Of a stretch of DNA of 64,000 nucleotides, positions 20,399-31,341 are shown piece by piece. The stretch's first letter is position 1. Each line of letters starts with the position of its first letter. Source of the DNA: Nelumbo lutea (taxonomy: Eukaryota > Streptophyta > Magnoliopsida > Proteales > Nelumbonaceae); assembly GCA_022828595.1 (NCBI GenBank), contig JAKGHH010000002.1, positions 67,366,383 through 67,430,382 on the forward strand, in the 5' to 3' direction. The position numbers were made by a program, and so were the translations under genes. The notes below the pieces were generated by a model. It searched no databases, had not been told where the DNA came from, and saw only the letters and a list, made by a program, of their open reading frames with translations.

Positions 20399-21414
20399 TT
20401 ATAGGTAGTATCGCCTTAAGTTAACAATGTTCCACGCTCGGGGTACTTGTTTGCCTTCTAAGGTTTCGAGCTCGTATGCCCCCCCGAGCGCTCTCTTTAC
20501 CTTATAGGGCCCTTCCCAATTTGGTCCAAGTTTGCCAACACCGGGTTCGGGCACCATAATCTTACGGAGAACCAGGTCGCTGACTCGGAAGCTTTGTTGC
20601 TTTACTCTGGCATTGTAGTACTGAGCTACCTGCTGCTGGTAGGCCGCTGTCCGGATGTGCGTGAGTAGCTCTTCCGCCCACAACCCCTTAGCTCGATCTA
20701 GACGTGCTTTCAGTCCGCGCAGGATGACTCTATTCATTACTTCTGCCTGACCGTTTGCCTGTGAGTGTGCGACCGATGTGAAGTTCTGCCGAATCCCCAT
20801 ATTCTGGCACCACTCTTGGAACTTGATATCCTCGAACTGCTTGCCATTGTCAAAGATCAGTACCCGAGATAACCCGAAGTGACGTACTATGTTCTTGCAA
20901 AAGAAGTTCTGTATGTTTCGGGCCGTAACTATTGCCAGAGGTTCGACTTCTATCCACTTTGTGAATTAATCTACTGCCACCACTAGGAATTTTCTCCCAC
21001 CTGTTGCTGGCGGGAATGGCCCCAGGAGGTCGATGCCCCATTGTGCAAAGGGCCATGGGCTGGCGAGGTATTTGAGGTCGGAAGTAGGCTGATAATGGAT
21101 ACTGGCGTGCTTCTGACACTTGTCGCATTTTCTGACGAGCTTGACAGCTTCTACCTTCATCGTTGGCTAGTAGTATCCAACGACGAAGGTCGAAGTGCTT
21201 TTTGGGCGAGTGCTCTACCCCCCAGGTGTCCGTCGCACAGACCTTCATGAGTGTCGCGGAGTACGAGCTCGGCTTCGGCAGATCGCAAGCAACGAAAGTA
21301 GGGGAGCGTATAAGACCGTCGGTACAAACGTTCGTCAATTATGATGTATTTGGCTGCCTGGCGCTGCACCCTCTTGGTCGCATTGCGGTCTGCAGGGAGG
21401 GTTCCATCTAGCAA
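20399..21414 (-). pseudogene. Integrase of element B, one stop and an internal deletion
   Basis: The N-terminal zinc-binding region is followed by a C-D-K-C-Q-K-H block. The catalytic core has D in W-G-I-D-L-L-G-P, D in I-F-D-N-G, and E in N-G-Q-A-E-V, so the DDE triad is present. A TAA stop lies just before 20966, where an aromatic residue is expected after A-V-D. Between E-E-L-L and A-A-Y-Q-Q-Q about fifty residues usual in this family are missing. The C-terminal part (W-E-G-P-Y-K-V) and a terminal R-R-Y-Y-L end at 20399. Without repair it cannot integrate cDNA. Confidence 0.88.
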
Positions 21415-21435
21415 GAAGCTTGTGAGTGGGTCGAT

Positions 21436-21930
21436 CTAGATCGGCTCTGGTTCCAGGACGGGAGCGACCTCCTTTGCCCCACCGAGAATACTAGGCCGAG
21501 GTAAGTCCTCTATGTACACGGTTCTCATGTTGTTGTGACTTGTGCTGGCCAACCGGGACAGAGCGTCAGCCTCAGTGTTCTCTGACCTCGGGATTTGCCT
21601 GATGAAGTGTGACTGGAAGTTGAGCAGGGCCTCTTTTACTTTCGCCAAGTATGCGATCATGGAGAGCCCACGTGCTTCGTACTCGCCCGTAACCTGGTTA
21701 GCCACGAGCTGGGAATCGCTGCAGATGACTATGTGCTTTGCTCTTACCTTTTGCGCTAGGTTCAACCTGGCTATCAGTGCTTCGTATTCTGCCTCGTTGT
21801 TAGATGTCGCGAACTCAAAGCGTAGTGGGTATTCCAATTTTGTGCAACCCAGGCCGCATAAGACTATTCCAGCCCCGCTGCCTTGCTGGCTCAAGGAACC
21901 ATCTACGTGAAGGATCCAGGGCTCCTCATC
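21436..21930 (-). pseudogene. Second (archaeal-type) RNase H of element B
   Basis: The domain opens with W-I-L-H-V-D-G-S and has G-A-G-I-V-L, then N-N-E-A-E-Y-E-A-L and C-S-D-S-Q-L-V-A-N-Q, which are the acidic catalytic motifs, and ends with N-T-E-A-D-A-L-S-R-L-A. It follows the RT-linked RNase H and precedes integrase, the position of the extra RNase H acquired by the Tat lineage. The frame is open for most of its length; an in-frame stop near 21932 separates it from upstream pol. Confidence 0.85.
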
Positions 21931-22101
21931 CTAGTTTGCGCTTGGCCTGACCAGCAGAGATGCCACACTGGCCGCTACTTCACGGGGTTCAGACTCTATT
22001 GGCTTGGCAGCTCCGGGTTTGCCCGAACTGGGGACCTCGGGCTCAACTTGTTGAGGGGCTTCGAGGCTAAAAGTGCACTCAGCGATAAAATCTACTAAGG
22101 C

Positions 22102-22724
22102 TTAAGCCTTAATTACGGGCCGTGGTTTGTACTGAAGATCGTACTCGCTGAGTTCGATGGCCCACTTCGTTAGCCGACCGGAGACCTCGGGCTTCAGCAA
22201 GACTTGTCTTAGGGGTTTGTCAGTTAAGACGACAACCGTGTGAGCTTGGAAATACGGGCGGAGTTTTCGAGCTGAAATCACTAGTGCATATGCTATTTTT
22301 TCTATCTGCGGGTATCTCGTCTCTACTCCCTGCAGAATTTTACTAGCATAATAGACGAGTCGCTGGACCCGATCTACTTTCTTTATTAGTACCGAACTGA
22401 CCACCTCGTCGCTCGTCGAGAGGTACAGTTCTAAGACCTCGCCCTCCTCAGGTCTGGCTAAGGTTGGCAGAGTGGCGAGGTAGGTTTTTAACTCGTCGAA
22501 CGCAAGCTAGCAATCTCGGGTCCATTCGAACCCTTTGCCTTTGATTGCCTTAAAGAAAGGCAGGCAGCGGTCTACCGATTTGGACATGAAGCGGCTCAGT
22601 CGGCTATGCGGCTGTTTAGCCTCTGAACCTCTTTTACTTTCCGGGGTGGTCTCATATTAAGGATGGCCTTTATTTCGTCTGGGTTGGCCTCAATACCGCG
22701 CCGATTGACAATGTACCCCAGAAA
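22102..22724 (-). pseudogene. RT-linked RNase H and connection of element B
   Basis: The region 22404-22102 reads V-V-S-S-V-L-I-K, L-V-Y-Y-A-S-K, T-R-Y-P-Q-I-E-K and A-R-K-L-R-P-Y-F-Q-A-H, the classical retroviral-type RNase H of gypsy pol. The preceding connection (22405-22724) contains stops, including TAG in place of an expected Gln near 22508. The C-terminal TAA near 22102 stands where CAA is usual (K-A-Q-A-L). Confidence 0.82.
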
Positions 22725-23660
22725 CTAACTCGAGGTGACACCGAAGACACACTTGTTTGGGTTTAGTCTCATTCTATATTGATGCAGAATTTGGAAGACA
22801 GAATCCAAGTCCTTTATTAATTCCTGCGAGAACTGTGTTTTGACGACCATGTCGTCTACATAACACTCTATTTTCGTGCCGATTAAGGGCCAAAAAAGCT
22901 TATTTACAAGTCTTTGGAAGGTCGCCACAACATTCTTTATTCCGAAGGGCATGACCTTGTAACAGTACAGGCCGAACTCAGTTATGAAGCTGGTTTTTTC
23001 TTCGTCGGACTGGTCCATCTTGATTTGATTGTAGTCTGAGTATGCGTCCAGGAAGCTTAGCAGCTCATGTCCCGAGGTTGCGTCCACTAGGCGGTCAATT
23101 CGGGGCAGGGGGAAGCAGTCTTTTGGGAAAGCTCGGTTCAGGTCGGTGTAGTCAACGCACATGCGCCACTTGCCATTAGCTTTTTTCACCAGCACTGGGT
23201 TGGATACCCAGCTCGGGTAATGAACTTCCCTTATGAAGTCTGCAGCGAGGAGCTTTTCGACTTCTTCGTCGACCGCCCTCCAGCGCTTCGGGGCTAAATT
23301 GCGTTTCTTCTGTCTAATGGGTCTGACTACAGGGTCAGTGTTAAGTTTGTGAGTTATAAGGCCAGGGTCAATACCGGGCATATCTGCCGCGAGCCATGCA
23401 AAAATATCTAAATTTTGAAATAAGAAACTCACCAGTTCAGTTCGTAGAGGTTTCTTAACGGAAGCACCGGTTTGTAGCATTTGCGCCGGATTTGTAGCCG
23501 AGGTCGGGATTGCGACTGTTTCCTCAGTGGGCGAAGCTTGTTCCTCGCCCTGCTCCGCAGGCCGCTCCAATTTGATGTCGTCAGCTGCCATGGTTTTTCC
23601 CTTTAGGGCGGCAACATAGCATTTGCGGGGCTCAAGTTGGTCGCCCCACGCTACCCCCAC
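22725..23660 (-). pseudogene. Reverse transcriptase of element B
   Basis: An almost intact RT reads continuously for about 300 codons, starting after R-K-C-Y-V-A-A-L-K-G. Motifs: I-T-H-K-L-N, V-L-V-K-K-A-N-G-K-W-R-M-C-V-D-Y-T-D-L-N, L-P-R-I-D, and the catalytic Y-V-D-D at 22862-22851. It ends at a TAG near 22725, where F-L-G-Y-I-V resumes in the same frame. A frame change near 23655 separates it from the gag-protease frame. Confidence 0.9.
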
Positions 23661-26020
23661 ACCAAAGTCGTGGGGAACTTCATTGCCAGATAATAGGTGG
23701 AGACCATTGCACGCAGGATGTGCGTAATTGGCTGCCCTATTATGGCGTTGTATGGGGAGGGGGTCGCGACCACCAGGAAAGCGTGGTCGAGTCTTACCGC
23801 GCACGGCCATGTGCCGACTTCCACAGGTACTGTTATCTTCCCCAGGGGCCTGACTTTCTCTCCGCTGAAGCCCACTAATGGAGTGTGTGCGGACTTCAAC
23901 TCGCTTTTCTGCAACTGTAATTGGTTGAATGCCGATTTGAAGAGGATGTTCTCCGAACTGCCTGAGTCCACAAGTACGCGCCGAACCTCGAAGTCGCTGA
24001 TCCTTAGTTTTATGACAAGCGCGTCGTCGTGGGGATAGTGAACACCTCGCGCGTCGTCTTCTGTGAAAAAGATCGGTTCTTCTGTCTTCGGCCTCTTTGG
24101 AGGGTTCTGCTCCTCTCGTGCCGCCTCGTGAACTGACGTCCGTGCTACTGCCAAAGTGCATCCTGCTACCACCGAACCGCCCACTATTACATGGATGGTT
24201 CCCCGAACTGGCCTCTCTTCTGGGGGAGGTCGCTGCAAGGCTTCGATCGGTCTGCTGCTCGACTCCGGGGCATCCTTTCTGTGTTCCCCTTGCCGACCTG
24301 CTTTATTACTATTGTCATTATGTACAAAATTTCTCAAGTACCCGCGACGGATGAGTCCCTCTATCTCGTCCCGGAGATTATTACATTGCTCGGTACTATG
24401 ACCATGATCTTTATGAAAACTACAATATAGATTTTTGTTCCTTTCGTTTTGGTTGCTTTTTAGGCAAGGTGGCCACTTTATGTAGGGGGCATCCTTGATC
24501 GTCATCAAGATCTCGGTCTGCCTTGTGTTCAATGGCGTGTAATCCATTCGAACCACTAAGGGAGATTGGGACAGCTGGTTTGGCTTCGCCTCTCGGGTCT
24601 GGCTTCTTCTGTCGCCTGGGTTAGATGGCTCGCCTTCTCTTTTTCTTTTTTCAACCTCGCCTTCGGTTCTTTGGTTGATCTCTTCCTCTGTTCTCATGAA
24701 CTTGTCTGCAAGCTTGAGGAAGTCGGCCACGGTTGCTGGCTGGCTGGCCACCATTTGCCATTTGAATTCTTTGTGCGTTACCCCTCTTTTGGCCGCTGCG
24801 AGCTGTACCGCGGGGTCTAACAAAGGGATCTGCAAACATGCTTCATTGAACCGCTTGATGTAGCTTCAGATGGGTTCTCCTTCTCTTTGGATTACCCCAA
24901 AGATACTTTCCTCAGTTCTGGGGCACCGCTTGCTGGTAACAAAGTGGGCGGTGAAGATCTGCACGAACTGGGCCCAGCTTCTTATTGACCCAGAAGCTAG
25001 GTTCCGGTACCAGGTGCGGACCACCCCCCTGAAGGTGGTGGTGAAGGCCACGCACATGCATGACTCGCTGGCCCTAGCGATGTGCATTTGTGACTGGAAT
25101 GCGTCGACGTGGCCGTTGGGGTCAAAGGACCCATCATACTTGTCTAGAGATGGAAGTTTGAAGTCTCTAGGCAAGCGGACTGACAGAAGTTCTAATGAAA
25201 GGGGGGAAGGAATTGAGAGAATTGGGACGGTTTTTACCTCGTCTGAGCTCGTCTCTTCCTTGCCTCTGAGCTCGGGTAGGACACAAGTAGCAGTTCGGCG
25301 ACTTCGCCGGCGCCTTCTTTGACTGGCGCTGCTGGCCTCCGTGTTGCCGAGCTCGATGGACCCAGACTGCTGGCCTGCTGCTAGGGCGCTGAACTGGTTC
25401 TCCGTGAGTGGGAACTTGGGCTTGGAGCGGCGATGTGACTTTGTGGGTGAGGTTCCTGACCCACCTGTGAGCTGCGAGGCGGGGGCGATTTTTCTTTGCT
25501 TTCGGCCTGGGGATGAGGCCTGACTATTAGGGGGTTCTAGGGTTGGGAAGCTTCTCCTCGGTGAGGTCGTCCACCTTGAGGGGAGGCCTTAACCGGCTTC
25601 GAAACAGGGTGCCGGGGGGGGGAGCAGTGACTGGTTTAGGTGTAGTTGAGGGAACTACTGCTGGTAATGGTGCTGGGAGAGGTGGTACAGTACCTGGTGT
25701 TGCTGGAGTTGGTGCTGCTGGAATTGTTGCATTTGGGCTTGCATTGCCTGCATGCATTGCATTAGATCATCTAGTTGCTTCTGGCAGGTTGCCAGTGGGA
25801 CAGTAGTTGGTTCAGCGAATTTCGTTTCAATAGGGAGTGGAAGAGGGATGTTCAACGAAGGAGGGTTCAGGGGCGCCACTGCTTGTGGCACATTCAAACT
25901 GGGGATCCCATCCAATGAAAGAGGGATGGTGAACTGCCCAATGCACACCGCGGGAACATGGAGTTGCTCTCCGGTGGTGGCTGTTTCTGTTCCACATCCG
26001 ACACTGTTGGAGGAGACCAT
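23651..26020 (-). pseudogene. gag and protease of element B
   Basis: The frame begins at the ATG at 26020, shortly after the primer site, with a Gln/His-rich N-terminus. The gag core is 25174-24866 (L-D-K-Y-D-G-S-F-D-P, T-W-Y-R-N-L, S-I-R-S-W-A-Q-F). A TGA near 24868 (R expected) breaks it, but the same frame continues to 23651. There it shows the nucleocapsid region (Y-C-S-F-H-K-D-H-G-H) and the protease active site L-V-D-S-G-S-S, followed by A-T-P-S-P-Y-N-A-I-I-G. At least two stops interrupt the frame (25655 and 24868). Confidence 0.85.
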
Positions 26021-26086
26021 GGGTGTTGGAGTTTTTGAAAGAAGGGTAGGTAAGAGAGATTTAGAGGGAGGCTTTTAGAAGCGTTC

Positions 26087-26103
26087 TCACAGACGACGCC
26101 AAT
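26087..26103 (-). other. Primer binding site of element B
   Basis: Directly inside the 5' LTR, the minus strand reads ATTGGCGTCGTCTGTGAG, the same type of primer site as in elements A and C. Confidence 0.75.
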
Positions 26104-26938
26104 TGATGGAGTGCAATCCGGCCGGTCTTAGCTGTCAATGATTTCTCCTCTGACTGGAGTGACGGGGAGCCTGAAACGGGGAAGACGAGGAAACTCCGGG
26201 GGAACCTGGTGAGATAACTCCGAAGCTCAAGTTAGTATTCTCTCAAAGGAAAAGTAAAGACCAAATGGCGCAAAGTTCACATACCTTGTTGTTGAGGGTA
26301 AGGGGCCTTTTATAACCACTTCGCACACTCACTCCGAATCCCTTGTCAGGTCGGGTATGATTACCCTTGCTTCTGTCAGTTCGGGTGCTGTCCTTTCTGC
26401 TGGGACAGAACCGCCACTGCTCTTTGTCGGAGCCGTCTCTGGAGATGGCGGTGTCAGGAGGCAGTGGCAGGTGGCCGCTTGGAGCGCGGCCGTCAAGCGT
26501 CAGATCCCAAGTCAATTAGGTGCGCCGCTCTTGGGTATGGACTTCCTCGATGTCAAGCATGGTACGGTTTGTTTGGTTTTGGTGTCCTGAGGGTGATGTG
26601 GTGGAGTGGTGAGCGACGTGAAGTCCTGAGTTCGGAGGTATGTCATGTATTGCTATAGGGCAGGCCAGTTCGGCGAGGTGTGTCCCGAACTGCTATACGG
26701 CAGGCCAGTTCGGCAAGGTATGTCCTGAACTGTTACATAGGCCAGTTCGGGTTACTGTCTGGCTTGGGGCCGAAGGGAGAGTTTGGGCTCCTAGTAGGAA
26801 GTTTGGACCGCTGGTAGGAGAGTTCGATCCACTGATTTCTTCCCTTGGTGCTCGCGCCTTAGACGTGTTTTTGCACTGAGCTGTTGCCTTTGCCACGTGT
26901 TGCATAACTGTGAGATCGGGCCAAATCTTCCTTAATCC
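26104..26938 (-). repeat. 5' LTR of element B
   Basis: 835 bases, aligned over its length with the 3' LTR at 15516-16331. On the element's strand the TATA box TATAAAAG is at 26314-26307. It carries several short insertions relative to the other LTR (for example a repeated GAGTTCGGACC-like word near 26790-26830). Confidence 0.9.
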
Positions 26939-26943
26939 GATTG

Positions 26944-27461
26944 TATTCAAAGATATGGGCAATGCCAAATGACCAAGAGTATCGAAAACATTTAGAATAC
27001 ATATACTAGAAGTCTGTTGGCCCTCTTTGCCTTTTAATCCGCTAAGATCAGGATTAATGAATATTAAAGATTAGGTTGTAATAAAGAGCTATATACAAGA
27101 AATGCTGCTTGCACAGCTAGGGTTTTTCTAACTAATGTTTCTTTAAAATTAACTTAGACATTAATTAATATAATAATCAAGGTGGCATTCGCCAATATCA
27201 GCATTCCCTAAATGAGAAGATGGCATATCAAAACTAGTAATTCATTTAACAGGACTAAGAAGACACAAGACAAGTGCAGATCGAGCTGGCCTGAAGTACT
27301 TTTATCAGTAGTCAGAAAGATATCAGAAAAGAAGATGCAAGTTCTTGATTAAGGGTACCCGACCTTTTATTATTACACTACCAACCTCCTCTACATTCAA
27401 GATGAAATGAACTGGGGTCATTTAAGAGGTCAAACCCAAGTTTTTCATTCTTTAGCCTGTA
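26944..27461. other. Upstream region of the lipid-transfer protein gene
   Basis: Host flank of element B; no gene visible. Confidence 0.4.
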
Positions 27462-27470
27462 CATATAAAC
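27462..27470 (+). promoter_or_regulatory. TATA box of the lipid-transfer protein gene
   Basis: CATATAAAC sits about 90 bases before the start codon, so transcription would begin near 27495 and the leader would be about 65 bases. Confidence 0.6.
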
Positions 27471-27530
27471 ACCATGTGGTGTCGCCTTCAATATCAAAAC
27501 TCAAAAGAAAGAAGAGTGAAACAGAAAGGG

Positions 27531-27545
27531 ATGATTGAGGTGTGA
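27531..27545 (+). promoter_or_regulatory. Four-codon upstream reading frame in the leader
   Basis: ATG ATT GAG GTG TGA lies in the leader and ends 14 bases before the main start codon. If used, it could lower translation of the lipid-transfer protein. Confidence 0.4.
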
Positions 27546-27559
27546 AGACAGATAAGAAA

Positions 27560-27901
27560 ATGGTGGGTTATACTTCTACATGGGTTTGGTGCTTAGGAGT
27601 TCTTGCATTGCTGGTGAGCCCCGCGACAGGGATCTCCTGTGGCGATGCGGTGTCCAGGCTAATCCCTTGTGAAGCTTATTTGATGGGGATGGGAGGGCTG
27701 AATCCTAGTGTGCAGTGTTGCAATAGTGCTCGAGCTCTGAATAAGTTGGCAGCCACCAAATCTTCACGAAGGGATCTCTGTCAGTGCCTGAAGCAGACTG
27801 CACCATCTTTGGGATTTCAGCTCGAGAGAGCAAAGCAACTTCCCTTACAGTGCAAACTCAACCTCAAAGTGACAATTACTCCAGATGTCAACTGCAACAA
27901 G

Positions 27902-27904
<3 letters not shown>
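27560..27904 (+). CDS. Non-specific lipid-transfer protein, type 1
   Basis: 114 residues. The first ATG in frame is 27560. A hydrophobic signal peptide (V-W-C-L-G-V-L-A-L-L-V) is probably cut near residue 24, giving a secreted mature protein of about 90 residues. All eight cysteines of the family are present (27, 37, 53, 54, 74, 76, 98, 112) in the spacing C-X9-C-X15-CC-X19-C-X-C-X21-C-X13-C, which fits type 1 with a polar Gln between Cys5 and Cys6. Such proteins carry lipids to the cell wall and cuticle or act in defence. Type 1 genes often have an intron near the 3' end. Here GT at 27901 and a TTTTGCAG acceptor ending at 27996 could remove an intron and change only the last residue(s), to N-F; the unspliced frame ends at 27904. 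Confidence 0.92.

Positions 27905-27933
<29 letters not shown>
27905..27933. repeat. CT microsatellite after the lipid-transfer protein stop codon
   Basis: About fourteen CT units begin at the stop codon; they would lie inside the possible terminal intron. Confidence 0.9.
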
Positions 27934-27938
<5 letters not shown>

Positions 27939-28239
27939 CTGCATTGTTAATGTATAACACCGGCTTTCCTCTGGTAATTTTTGTTTGTTTTTGCAGCTTT
28001 TGAACGAACGACAGGTAGTAGTTGCTAGTGCGTCCTAGATTCGGATCTAAACCTCAGTGTTGCAACATGAATTTTGTTTGTTTTCAAAATTCATGTATAT
28101 ACGTAACAGAAGATTTCAATCCAATGGTTTCTTTGCAAGGCCTTCCATCCTGATCCAAACCTCAGTTCTATATAATCATGGCATCGGTCTTTCCATATAA
28201 ATCATTTTGAAACACGATATATGTGTAACATAACAAAAC

Positions 28240-28617
28240 TAGGCCGTGGTCTCAGGCCTGTGAATGGACGCTCTTGGGCTGGACCGGACAAGCCTAAGTT
28301 GTATCAGGTCCTTGTTCAGAGCATGGACAAAGCCCTTTTCCTTGGGGTGCATGTTGGGCGGGTTGGGATGGATTTAATTGAACCTAAGCCCAACCCTAAC
28401 AATTGGGCTTAAGCCCGAGCCAAAGGTCAACCCAATATGTCCAATCCAGGCCCAGTTATTGGCAATTGTATTGAGTTAAAGTTAAGATTGGGCTCAGGGT
28501 AATTAAGGATTAGGACCACGTCCAATCCAAGGACAGAAAAATATAAGCCCAGCCCATATAAAATTGCCAACTGGATCAATTTAGACCCAGACTGGGGCAG
28601 CTCAAGCTTCACCCCTA
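28240..28617. repeat. GGGCTT/AAGCCC-rich repeat, hAT-like MITE remnant
   Basis: It is bounded by TAGGCCGTGG at the left and CACCCCTA at the right. The interior alternates GGGCT and AGCCC words in both orientations (AAGCCCAACCC, CCAGCCC). No target duplication was found. Confidence 0.5.
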
Positions 28618-31094
28618 CTTTGCCACGTTGGTAAGTTTAGAGCAATTCCATCAAGCAACGCAGTGTGCAGCAATCATGCATCTTCAGCACCGCTAAAGAA
28701 AACACACTACAGGACAAAACTGACATGGTGGACTAATGAAAAGCTTTCGTCCTCTTTTTAAGGAAGTTGGGTGACTTAGACTGAGGCAGTGTTGGTTGCT
28801 TGGAGGAAATTCCTTGAGCAATGAAATGGGGAAATGGGGAAAAGAGTTAAGACGAAACCAACTTATAACTAATCCGGTTTGAACCCATGGAGGATGTTGG
28901 TGAATTCTTGTACCATATGAAGAAGACCTCTGTCCTTTCATCTTCCCCTAATTAATACCTAACCATATCCTGGCTGCTATTAAGGCACCAAAGCTAAACA
29001 AGCCACTACATCAATAATGTAAACGCTACTATATGCGCTATGCACTGAAATGTTAATTGGATTGCACATGAAAATTCTACAGAAAAGGCAAACCTTGTCC
29101 CGGCTTTCTATTGAGAACCCAAGAGAGCAGCAAACCCTTAAAACATGTATCTGATAAGCTTGCTAAAGAAACGCAGTTGTGGAAGCATTTATTCACATTC
29201 GATGATCATTCAAACATTATTAATTTGACAAGTCCAACTACAGCCAGGGAATATTATCACCAATAGACTCTCTTTTTCCCTCTCAATGAAAGACAAAGAA
29301 CCTGACCACAGACTACCTTATGAATGATGAATGGCACAGATTCGTTACATAGGATGAGAGTTTATGTGACACGAAATAGAATATGGGACATCAATCCGGT
29401 GTAGGTCCCACATTAACCTCAGCTTTACTCAATCAATATTCAGTAGATATGATACGGTGGGGGTGGGGTAAAGCAGATTACACGTATTCATTTATACCTC
29501 TCTCTCTCTCTCTCTCTGGACGGATCAGACGAAAAATCTTTGCTATTTTATAAAATGCTCTCTGTCTTTGGGTTCTACGAAGCATGTTGATGGCATTATG
29601 CTCAAATGTGAGGGGAAACGACTAAAAGTTTGCAGAATTTGGTTTAATGGCCAATAAAACAATAAGAGACTGGTGAATGTAACTAAATTTCCAAATTAAA
29701 ATGTGAGTGAGAGTGGTGTGAAGAATGACGGGACTGAATGGGAGGATCCCATTACCTGCAGGTCCCAACCGCGTAATTAATAAGCATTTTATGTAGGAGA
29801 GCGTTTGGTCAGTAGGAGACCACTCCAAAGTCCAAACATATAATGAAATAGACCCATCAATCATCTGACCGTATCAACTTTGATCTCAGAAGATCTTTGC
29901 GGCCCGCCCTCAATAATGAATACAGAACCGTATGCGTCACATGCACTACTATGATAGCGTGTAATTTGCGAATGGGCTGTGGAAGAAGGGAGAAGTACCA
30001 AACGACCCATCTCAACTGGGGCTGGAGCTGTCTCTGCCCCATCTCAGCTCCAGTTCGTTACACCCATCGGACCCTTTTGGCTTTTGGGTCAGTATCAGGA
30101 TGAGGATGGTCGTGGAGGGACATAAAGTTAACAGTTTAAGGTATTTGTCAGGGTCAGTGCTGCTCCACTTTAAACATTGTGTCTGGTCCGTCTGGTCAAG
30201 CCTAATCTCTTAGAAATCACAAAGCAGCAGGAAACCCCGGCAGAGTGCAGCAAAGTCATCCAAAGAAAGTGATTTAGCAAATAAAGTATGATATCAAAGG
30301 ACGTGTTTGGCTTTGCTACTCAGAATTCAGAAACGTTGACAGAACAAAAAAACACATGGGTTGTCAGTCGTTTATCATGGCTTCTTTTGCACTAGTACAT
30401 GTAATAAAAAGGGTTACATGTTCACAAGGGAAGCACTAGCACGCCCTCTTTTTCACTAGTTTCATTCCCATTCCCAAGTGTAATAATCTAAACATGCTTT
30501 TTGGTACCAAACAAGTATTGGCTGGCTAGTGTAATTAAGTTGGACGGAAAGGTGGCCCACAAAATATAAGGAGCCTAGGACAGGTTTAAGACGGATCAGA
30601 TGCTAGTGATCTTCATGTTCATGGGCCTCTTTACATTTAGCTATTTAGCTGAGAGTGGGAGCCCTGGACCTGGATTTGTTTATGGGGGTGATGAAAAATG
30701 GTAAGCCAAGCCAAGCTACCGGTCCCAGAGGAGGACCATCATCATATATTGGCCGGGCCGGTCCCGGTCCCGAGCGTTACAACCATCCAAAACATGTTCT
30801 TCAGTTCTTGGAGTCAAACTCCGCAAAACACGGCTATTTCGACTTTAGGCATGTTTGAATGATTAACATTACATGCCCATGCAGGGAATATCATGGCCCC
30901 AATGCAGCTAATAAGTTCCATTTTAGTGTCCTTAGTTTGGAACTTTGGAGAATATAACTTTCAAATGTATCACTATAATACTTGAACTTTTGAAAAGTGT
31001 CAAATTTATCAAATTGGTCCCAGCTGTTAACTGACCGTCAGTTACTTGTTTAAAATATTAAAATTATTCTTCAAAAAATGATATTGTTTATTGT
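28618..31094. other. Intergenic, no supported gene
   Basis: No recognisable gene. A CT microsatellite lies at 29500-29517. Sequence near 30925-31070 contains terms such as AACTTTC and TGTCAAATT that resemble Mutator-type ends, but no duplication was identified. Confidence 0.4.
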
Positions 31095-31341
31095 GTGGTT
31101 TTCAACATCGGATCGGATCAAATAGTCGGAGTGACCAGTTTCGGTTTTTTTCAAACCGGATTTTTCATAAAAAACATTGATTTTGGTCAGAAAACCACTG
31201 ACCCAGGCAGATAACCGTTCGAACGGTTTTGACCGGTTTTTATTTTTTTATTTTTTGTCAGAACGGAAAAAGTCAGACCATTTGACCTGGTAATCGAACC
31301 TTTAACCGGTTCAGTCTCCAGGTCAGTTTTAAAAACCATAA
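31095..31341. repeat. Foldback repeat family, copy 1
   Basis: Starts TGTGGTTTTCAACA and ends AGTTTTAAAAACCATA, inverted termini around GGTTTT. The interior is rich in ACCGG/CCGGT words (GACCGGTTTTT, GAACGG). Related segments are at 34368-34618 and 54875-55178. Confidence 0.6.

Larger units (their letters stand above)
15516..26938 (-). mobile_element. Element B: Tat-type Ty3/gypsy retrotransposon, full structure
   Basis: The element lies on the minus strand between two LTRs and is flanked by an exact 5-bp duplication GATTG (15511-15515 and 26939-26943). From right to left it holds the 5' LTR, primer site, gag-protease, RT, RNase H, a second (archaeal-type) RNase H, integrase, an antisense gene, a polypurine tract (GTGGGGGG read on the minus strand) and the 3' LTR. 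The dual RNase H and the antisense gene between pol and 3' LTR are features described for the Tat lineage (Ogre, Retand, Grande). A handful of stops and frameshifts show it is no longer autonomous. Confidence 0.93.

Noticed and set aside
27542..27559. Longer lipid-transfer protein start at 27542
   Set aside because: The codon is GTG, not ATG; plant nuclear genes use ATG, and 27560 gives a normal signal peptide.
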